Source: RUG11867 sp964472425 (GTDB lineage: Bacteria > Bacillota_I > Bacilli_A > RF39 > UBA660). From it: 27,524 nucleotides of DNA. The stretch lies in contig CAYYLF010000014.1 of the NCBI GenBank assembly GCA_964472425.1, positions 1 through 27,524 on the forward strand, given 5' to 3'. A program made the position numbers and the translations under genes. The notes beneath the pieces are model-generated. The model did not search any database. It saw only the letters and a list, made by a program, of their open reading frames with translations, and was not told the DNA's origin. This document shows positions 22,618 through 27,524 of this stretch, piece by piece (positions within the stretch are counted from its first letter, which is position 1; each line of letters opens with the position of its first letter).

Positions 22618-25600
22618 TCATTTTTTGACGTTTGCGAGGAAACGCAAGACTTTTTTTTGTTCACTCCCAGACATAATTTCTCTTCTTTGGATGCCGTATA
22701 GTTCGATTAACGTGTCGATGGTGTTTTCCGAGAATTGCTTGTGGTAACCTCGAATTATGGTTTTGACCGTTTCAGAGTCGGACGAGTTTATGTCGAAGTA
22801 ATCGCGATTGTTGGCCTTTATGAGGTCGAATATGATGACAGGGTTTACGTTCGCTTGAGTAGATGCGCTTACAATCTTTTCGTCGAGACCATTTTGGGCT
22901 TTTCGAAAATAATTAGTATACGAATTTTTTTGTTCTCTATCCATGGTATCACAATGAGCGAGGTAGTAATCGCGTATTTCTTCAAAGGAGAAGGTGTGCG
23001 ATTTTTTGATGCCTTCTCTTCTTTTAAGAACGGCAACGCGAAGAAGCGAAATGGTCCTTTGGACGGTCGAGGCACTCACTTCTAGCGATAGGTAATCGAT
23101 TATTTCTTCTATCGTCATGCGTTTTTCATAGTAAAGGAAGAATAAGCGTTTGGCTTTTTCTTTGTCGCCGTAGAATGGCACGTCCTCATCGTCGACTTTG
23201 TTCCAGAAGTAGTCGAAATCGAAGCCGCGAACAGCACCATCCAATAGGTCGCGGAGGTGCGAATCTAAACGGAAGACGAGTTTTTCAACTTGGCTGTAAG
23301 TCATGTCGTGAGCTTTCGCTATCTCATCGTAGGTCATGTTTCGAGAATATAAATCGGTTAGAATTTCGCAATCCGAGCGAGCAAAGTATTTGAGATTAGG
23401 CATTACGTCTTCTTCATAAGATATTTGGCCAGGCAGTTCTCCGTTTTCGTATTTGGCTATGGTTACGATAGCTCTTTGAATTCGTCTTTTGAGGCTTGAT
23501 GATTTGTCGCCGTATATGGTTTCCAATTGGGCGAGTGTTTCATATTGGTAGCCACTTAACTCGTAGGTGTAACTCAACAGTTCTCTTTCTTTGTCGCTTA
23601 TCGGTAGACGGGGGTCTTTGAGACTGCGATTGAGAGTAGCCCTGTCTACATAATCGAGCGTGGCACGAATAAGTCCAGCTTTCTTTTTTGCAATGGCTTC
23701 GAGACCACTCTTTTTGAGTTTCAGTAGCCTTTCGGCGAGCGCGGGGTGGCGTCGTTTGAATTCGGTAGCGTCGAAGCATAAACCAGTCGGATTGAGGTTA
23801 CATTTTATGCCATAAAGTTCTGCTAGCACTAGCCTTTCATTTTCGTTTAGAATTAGCGCGGATGGATGGGCAGTTACTTCTCTTTCGATGTCTTCTTCGG
23901 ATATTTCGGTTTTTTCTAGCAGGCTCTTTTGCTCATCTTTCGATATTTTCTTTTGGAGAATACCGAATCGGTAGTAATCTATTTTCATGATGCCCTCTAG
24001 AAAATTGTTCGAAACATCGCGACGGGTAATTTTTAGTTCATCGGCTATTTCTTCGTAGGTTTTACCTTCGATTAAGAATTTCTTTAAAACGGTTCTATTC
24101 GCGGGTTTGATGTCGTAGGATTCGTCTTCTACGTACGGAACATACATAGCTTGGTCTATCGTTTTGGTGCTTCTTTTATCTAGAAAAGCACTCAAAACGA
24201 CTCTTTTGGCTTTGCTCAAAGTGTCTTTCGCATCGTCATACGTTTGATGGAATTCGTCGGCAATTTGCTGGATAGTATGATTTCTACCTTCTATTCCGTA
24301 AAACATGTCGAGCATTTTCATTCTATTGGGTTGCAGTTGAGAGGCACATTGTTCGCGAACGGCCAGATATTTTTCTTTGGTGCAATTCAGCTCTCGATAG
24401 TTGGCCACATCGAAATACATTTCTTCGAGTCGATTGATGACGTATACTCCTCCCCCATTCAACAGAGACGAATTTGGATATTTTGAAGTAAAGTATTCGC
24501 GGTTTATTTTGCCGAATCTGGCCATCAAAAGGTAAGCCTTTTGCTCGTTTGTGAAGGCTTCTTTGTTGGCAATCAAAGTTTCGTAAAGTTTTTTGGTATT
24601 CAAGTCGCGAGTTTTTTTGTAGCCAAATATAACCGAATTTACTTCTCGTTCGGCAGCACGAAGAGAACTAGAGGTGGCATTTAGTGGAGCAGCAGATTCA
24701 AAATATTTACCTAAAAGTGTACCCATTTGAGGCGTTATAACTATTTGCTCGTTTTGAATAGTAGAAAGTATTTCACTATAAGACATGATTTCCCATACGC
24801 TCGAAATGCATTTTACATCCAATCCGTCGAGGTCGATGTCCAAATCGATATCGAATATGTTACTATGAAATCTCTCGATGATTTTGCTTTTAAAGTATTC
24901 GTACGATTCTTTCAAAGAGTCGTTTAGAGTGTCGAGTTTACCTTTGATTTGTTCTTTGACGCGGTAGTATGTTTCCATGTCGAATCCGAGGATACTCATA
25001 AACGAGTTACTATCCGGTACGTATTTTCCGGCGATTAAAACTTTCATAAATTTTGCTTCGTTTTTGGTCAGGATATTTCGAAGGAAAAGATACTGGATTA
25101 TCCGTTCTGGGTTCAGCGGTTCGACATTCAAATCGTCCATGTTGGCAATGTTTTCTAATTTGTAGTTCCAGGTACCATCTTTGTAAAGTTTTTTTAGTTC
25201 TTTGTAGGTTTTTTGCATACGAAGATTTACCGCTTGTCTAGATACTCCAAAGATTTGGCATACTTTACTGTCGGGCTCTTGGCATATTACCGTACGATAC
25301 AGTAGATAGTAACGGTACGGCGACAACGTGGTTTTTAGGTACAACAAAAGCGATTTATTACTCAGTTGCGAAAGAACATCTTGTAAAGAGATGTCTTCGT
25401 TCGGAATCATGTCTTGGAAACTCGCTCCATCTTCATCTTGTATTTTGGCATCGAGGCTTATCGGCGTGAAATTAGATGCCTTTTTTACACGGTCGAGCAT
25501 GTTTGCCGTCATGTTTAGTTCTTTCGCCATGCTTTCATCGTCGATGGAGGCAATTCTTCCTTCTTGGGTCAATTCATCTACTTTCTTTTTGTAGTTGCGA

Positions 25601-26412
25601 ATGTTGGCTTGCAGGCCAGCTGGTAAATGAATTGGGGTAATTTTATCAAATGCTTTCGAAATAGCTCCATGTACCGAACTGTAAGCATGAGTTAAAAAAG
25701 TCACCTTTTTTGATTCGTCGTAAGTTTCGATAGCTTCTAAAAGTCCGAGGATGCCTTCTTGAACTAAGTCAGCTTCTATGTAGGCATTTTGGTATTTTTT
25801 AATCATGTAGATGACGAATCTGATGTTGGTCATCACCAACAAATCGCGCGCGCGTTCATTTCCCTTTTTGTATTGTGCGTACAAATAGGCATTAGTTTTG
25901 GTGTTTCCAACCGGGTATTTTTTGACAATTTTTACAAAGTCTTCGAAACAATTAGCGGTCAGATACTCATACGTTTCTGTGCCAATCTGTTCGTCTTTTA
26001 GCAGTTTTTTAATTTCGACGAGGGCATTTTCGTCGGCTATTTCCTTTTTGATTCTTTTTTGAGCAAAAGCTATAAAACTCGTCTTTTCATCTAGTGTATC
26101 GTATTCTTCGATGGCGGCATACAATCCAGAAAGGGCCGCGGATAGCATTTCGTCTTCATTTAGTAAAGCGATTCTATTTTTGAGTTGGTCGGCTACCGAG
26201 AGGATGAGAGAAATGGACGTCTTTACGAGTAAATCGCGAGCATTCGCGTCGCCAAGACGAATTTTTTGTATAAGAAAGTTGGCCGTTTCTTCCGTTGCGG
26301 CCGGATAGATATCGGCGAGTTGCTCATAATCTTTGCGATTTTTGAGCAGTGAGGCGTCAAAAAAAGTCTCACACTCGCGACTAGACGCAAGTAATTCTTT
26401 CTTTAGGTCCAT
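22618..26412 (-). CDS. Giant sigma-70-like protein with duplicated region 2 and multi-HTH C-terminus
   Basis: The 1264 residues begin with a degenerate sigma region 1.2/2 (about 35-130), repeated as a better-preserved copy (about 165-256). Both share YP, ARDLLV-T-I, GL--AIE-YD. The second copy has DLVQEGILGLLEAIE (region 2.2) and FLTHAYSSVHGAI (region 2.3/2.4, without the tandem Trp of SigA). Region 3 follows (IHLPAGLQANIRNYKKK to PISLDAKIQDEDG, about 261-329), then region 4 (about 350-410, with VCQIFGVSRQAVNLRMQ). The remaining 850 residues are unrecognised but contain sigma-4/HTH-like pieces near 711-740, 784-808, 1026-1050 and 1098-1125, and an acidic DIDLDIDLDGLD run. Ordinary sigma factors are 200-600 residues. 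It is transcribed alone from 26443-26471. The start codon follows a GGGGGG run, an odd ribosome site. Binding to RNA polymerase is an inference. Confidence 0.85.
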   Translation of the reverse strand: MDLKKELLASSRECETFFDASLLKNRKDYEQLADIYPAATEETANFLIQKIRLGDANARDLLVKTSISLILSVADQLKNRIALLNEDEMLSAALSGLYAAIEEYDTLDEKTSFIAFAQKRIKKEIADENALVEIKKLLKDEQIGTETYEYLTANCFEDFVKIVKKYPVGNTKTNAYLYAQYKKGNERARDLLVMTNIRFVIYMIKKYQNAYIEADLVQEGILGLLEAIETYDESKKVTFLTHAYSSVHGAISKAFDKITPIHLPAGLQANIRNYKKKVDELTQEGRIASIDDESMAKELNMTANMLDRVKKASNFTPISLDAKIQDEDGASFQDMIPNEDISLQDVLSQLSNKSLLLYLKTTLSPYRYYLLYRTVICQEPDSKVCQIFGVSRQAVNLRMQKTYKELKKLYKDGTWNYKLENIANMDDLNVEPLNPERIIQYLFLRNILTKNEAKFMKVLIAGKYVPDSNSFMSILGFDMETYYRVKEQIKGKLDTLNDSLKESYEYFKSKIIERFHSNIFDIDLDIDLDGLDVKCISSVWEIMSYSEILSTIQNEQIVITPQMGTLLGKYFESAAPLNATSSSLRAAEREVNSVIFGYKKTRDLNTKKLYETLIANKEAFTNEQKAYLLMARFGKINREYFTSKYPNSSLLNGGGVYVINRLEEMYFDVANYRELNCTKEKYLAVREQCASQLQPNRMKMLDMFYGIEGRNHTIQQIADEFHQTYDDAKDTLSKAKRVVLSAFLDKRSTKTIDQAMYVPYVEDESYDIKPANRTVLKKFLIEGKTYEEIADELKITRRDVSNNFLEGIMKIDYYRFGILQKKISKDEQKSLLEKTEISEEDIEREVTAHPSALILNENERLVLAELYGIKCNLNPTGLCFDATEFKRRHPALAERLLKLKKSGLEAIAKKKAGLIRATLDYVDRATLNRSLKDPRLPISDKERELLSYTYELSGYQYETLAQLETIYGDKSSSLKRRIQRAIVTIAKYENGELPGQISYEEDVMPNLKYFARSDCEILTDLYSRNMTYDEIAKAHDMTYSQVEKLVFRLDSHLRDLLDGAVRGFDFDYFWNKVDDEDVPFYGDKEKAKRLFFLYYEKRMTIEEIIDYLSLEVSASTVQRTISLLRVAVLKRREGIKKSHTFSFEEIRDYYLAHCDTMDREQKNSYTNYFRKAQNGLDEKIVSASTQANVNPVIIFDLIKANNRDYFDINSSDSETVKTIIRGYHKQFSENTIDTLIELYGIQRREIMSGSEQKKVLRFLANVKK

Positions 26413-26442
26413 ATATAGTCAACCCCCCATTAATGTACGGAT

Positions 26443-26471
26443 ATTCTATCATAAAACATGAGAAATAGCAA
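26443..26471 (-). promoter_or_regulatory. Promoter of the giant sigma-like gene
   Basis: Minus strand TTGCTA (26466-26471), 17 nt, TAGAAT (26443-26448) with TGA before it, an extended -10. The leader is about 25 nt and contains six consecutive G 10 nt before the ATG at 26412. Confidence 0.75.
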
Positions 26472-26482
26472 ATTTATTCGTT

Positions 26483-26550
26483 TTTTGTATAATTTTGAGA
26501 CTCTTTTGTCATAGTTTTGACTTATTTTGTAAAATTTGTGGTCGATTTTG
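26483..26550. promoter_or_regulatory. Helically phased T-tracts upstream of the sigma-like gene promoter
   Basis: Seven TTTTG (one ATTTG) blocks end at 26487, 26497, 26508, 26519, 26529, 26538 and 26550, a mean spacing of 10.5 bp, one helical turn. Phased A/T-tracts bend DNA; placed just upstream of the -35 at 26471 they could act like an UP element or as a site for a repeating binding protein. Confidence 0.65.
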
Positions 26551-26561
26551 TCATTTAGAAA

Positions 26562-26587
26562 AGAAAAAAGGTCTAAATTGACCCTTT
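26562..26587 (-). terminator. Intrinsic terminator of the 127-residue gene
   Basis: On the minus strand AAAGGGTC pairs with GACCTTTT (one G-T pair) around AATTTA and continues into TTCTTTTC. It overlaps the stop codon at 26573-26575. Confidence 0.7.
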
Positions 26588-26956
26588 AGAATTTTCCTGT
26601 TCTAGTGTGTTTTGAGTACCTTCTATTCTCATTCCAGCAAAAGTGTATGGGGAGTTTTTGTCCATCTCGATTTCCGCTTTTGTTATCTCTACTCCACGTT
26701 TTGCAAGCATCGTACTGAGAATTCGTTCTATGTCGTCTTGGTCGACGGGGATAGGTTGCATTATTTCTCGGTCGCGATAATACATGACTTCTCTTATGTC
26801 AAAGTGGACTATCGCAGTTGCAGGAAGATACTTTTTGCCTGAGACAACTTTGCCGACTGTGCAGCTTGCTATCACTTCTTTTTCTTCGCATTCTTTATAG
26901 TAATCTTTAACCATTTCTAATATATCTTGTTCCGATATAAGTTCATTTATTTCCAT
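26573..26956 (-). CDS. Conserved-looking hypothetical protein, 127 residues
   Basis: I do not recognise this protein. It is acidic and apparently soluble, with no signal peptide or membrane segment. It has a helical N-terminus (ISEQDILEMVKDYYKE), a strand-rich middle (IASCTVGKVVSGKKYLPATAIVHFDI) and a Gln/Glu-rich tail. The ATG has a weak AGAGATG site. A TATAAA box lies about 30 bp upstream, with no clear -35. A terminator precedes it (26999-27019) and another follows, so it seems monocistronic. It lies just upstream of the giant sigma-like gene in the same direction, but separate promoters argue against a shared transcript. Confidence 0.65.
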   Translation of the reverse strand: MEINELISEQDILEMVKDYYKECEEKEVIASCTVGKVVSGKKYLPATAIVHFDIREVMYYRDREIMQPIPVDQDDIERILSTMLAKRGVEITKAEIEMDKNSPYTFAGMRIEGTQNTLEQENSKGSI

Positions 26957-26998
26957 TTTTCATCTCTTCTTTCTATTTATTTTATACTCTGTTCATAT

Positions 26999-27019
26999 TA
27001 AAACTAGACCTTTGTCTAG
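26999..27019 (-). terminator. Short intrinsic terminator
   Basis: CTAGAC pairs perfectly with GTCTAG around a 4-nt loop (27004-27019) and is followed by TTTT on the minus strand. It likely ends the transcript of the 99-residue gene, about 100 bp past its stop. Nearby, CCTACGATT occurs twice (around 27020 and 27053), meaning unknown. Confidence 0.6.
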
Positions 27020-27115
27020 CCTACGATTTTTGAATTTATAATAGCTTTGAATCCTACGATTATTGCACCGTTTGCAGTGCCGATTAGGATAAAGTTTCAA
27101 TATCCCTTATTCTAT

Positions 27116-27415
27116 TTATTTGAGTAAACCCTTTTCTTTATTCTCACCATATTGCTGTTGCATAGCGTAACGTAGTATACTCAGAAGTGTATTAATCGAT
27201 GGATTTAACATAATCTGTTCTAATTGTGTTTGTGTTAGGGGTATATCCAGAACTGGATCTGTAATAAAATCAATAACTCTATTTACGTATAAACTATTGG
27301 ACACCTCTGCTTCTTCCCTAGTTGCATGGTAAGAACCATCAAGAGCTTTATATGGTGTTGGATCATCTACGTATCTGTCATATTTATAATCGTAATAGTC
27401 ATATTTATTGCTCAT
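27116..27415 (-). CDS. Hypothetical protein, 99 residues
   Basis: Not recognised. The N-terminus is tyrosine/aspartate-rich (YDYYDYKYDRYVDD), followed by ALDGSYHATREEAEVSNSL, a pattern resembling proteins that describe a field and then a short helical core. The C-terminus is Gln-rich and basic. There are no membrane segments. The ATG has GGAG 10 nt upstream. It sits directly after a tRNA-Trp gene on the same strand and may share its transcript, since the hairpin between them is weak. Confidence 0.6.
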   Translation of the reverse strand: MSNKYDYYDYKYDRYVDDPTPYKALDGSYHATREEAEVSNSLYVNRVIDFITDPVLDIPLTQTQLEQIMLNPSINTLLSILRYAMQQQYGENKEKGLLK

Positions 27416-27446
27416 TTTTTTATAGCTCCTAATTATTTATATTTAA

Positions 27447-27463
27447 ACTCCCAAATTTGGAGT
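27447..27463 (-). terminator. Weak hairpin after tRNA-Trp
   Basis: ACTCC pairs with GGAGT around a 7-nt loop and is followed by TTAAAT on the minus strand. The short stem and poor T tract make termination partial at best. Confidence 0.35.
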
Positions 27464-27473
27464 ATCATTCACT

Positions 27474-27524
27474 TGGCAGGGGCGGAGAGAATCGAACTCC
27501 CATCAAAAGTTTTGGAGACTCCTA
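27474..27524 (-). tRNA. tRNA-Trp (anticodon CCA), truncated by the window edge
   Basis: The 3' two thirds of a tRNA read leftward from the right edge. The encoded CCA end is at 27474-27476 and the acceptor strand is CGCCCCT with discriminator G. The T arm has the loop TTCGATT, and the anticodon loop CTCCAAA gives anticodon CCA (Trp). It closely resembles Bacillus-type tRNA-Trp. The 5' part lies outside the window. Confidence 0.9.

Noticed and set aside
1..27524. Mycoplasma-type code with TGA as tryptophan
   Set aside because: TGA ends several genes in tight ATGA/GTGA overlaps, and tryptophans in recognised motifs are TGG.

Overview
The window looks like part of the chromosome of a low-GC Gram-positive bacterium (Bacillota, perhaps a Bacilli/Erysipelotrichia-type lineage). 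The basis is AT-rich DNA, GGAGG-type ribosome binding sites, TTGACA/TATAAT-like promoters (several with extended -10 elements), intrinsic terminators, and families typical of Firmicutes. TGA serves as a stop at several genes and tryptophan is TGG, so the Mycoplasma code is not used. No genus can be named from the sequence alone. No gene-free stretch exceeds 300 bases.

Positions 1-16212 are a surface-polysaccharide locus. A divergent pair of near-consensus promoters (14807-14886) drives a Wzm/Wzt-type ABC exporter leftward and a Wzy/O-antigen-ligase-like membrane protein rightward. Behind the exporter genes comes a DUF3791-DUF3990 pair that resembles a toxin-antitoxin module, then a strong terminator. 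A second promoter (12161-12189) starts a compact seven-gene operon. It holds three UDP-GlcNAc-derived amino-deoxysugar genes (fnlA/capE-, fnlB/capF- and wecB/capG-like), then a GT2-GT4 fusion, an FkbM methyltransferase with a long coiled coil, a GT2-GT2 fusion and a single GT2, and it ends at a terminator near 2801-2832. A third promoter, very similar to the second, drives the last gene: an 825-residue fusion of a polymerase/ligase-like membrane domain to a GT4 glycosyltransferase. The glycosyltransferase block 3799-9132 is visibly more AT-rich than its flanks. No initiating sugar-phosphate transferase, Wzx flippase or LCP ligase is in the window.

Positions 16213-22570 carry mixed genes: a PF06541-type membrane protein, a candidate small structured RNA with its own promoter and terminator (17153-17312), a DUF3800 protein, an RluA-family pseudouridine synthase, an orphan LytTR response regulator, a PAP2 phosphatase with a nearly leaderless promoter, and an MsbA-type ABC exporter.

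Positions 22618-27524 are dominated by a 1264-residue sigma-70-like protein. It has a duplicated region 2, recognisable regions 3 and 4, and about 850 further residues with repeated HTH-like segments. Its promoter is preceded by seven TTTTG/ATTTG tracts at about 10.5 bp spacing, which is the pattern of curved DNA. Two small unknown proteins and a truncated tRNA-Trp complete the right end. The giant sigma-like protein with its phased upstream DNA is the strongest candidate for something undescribed.
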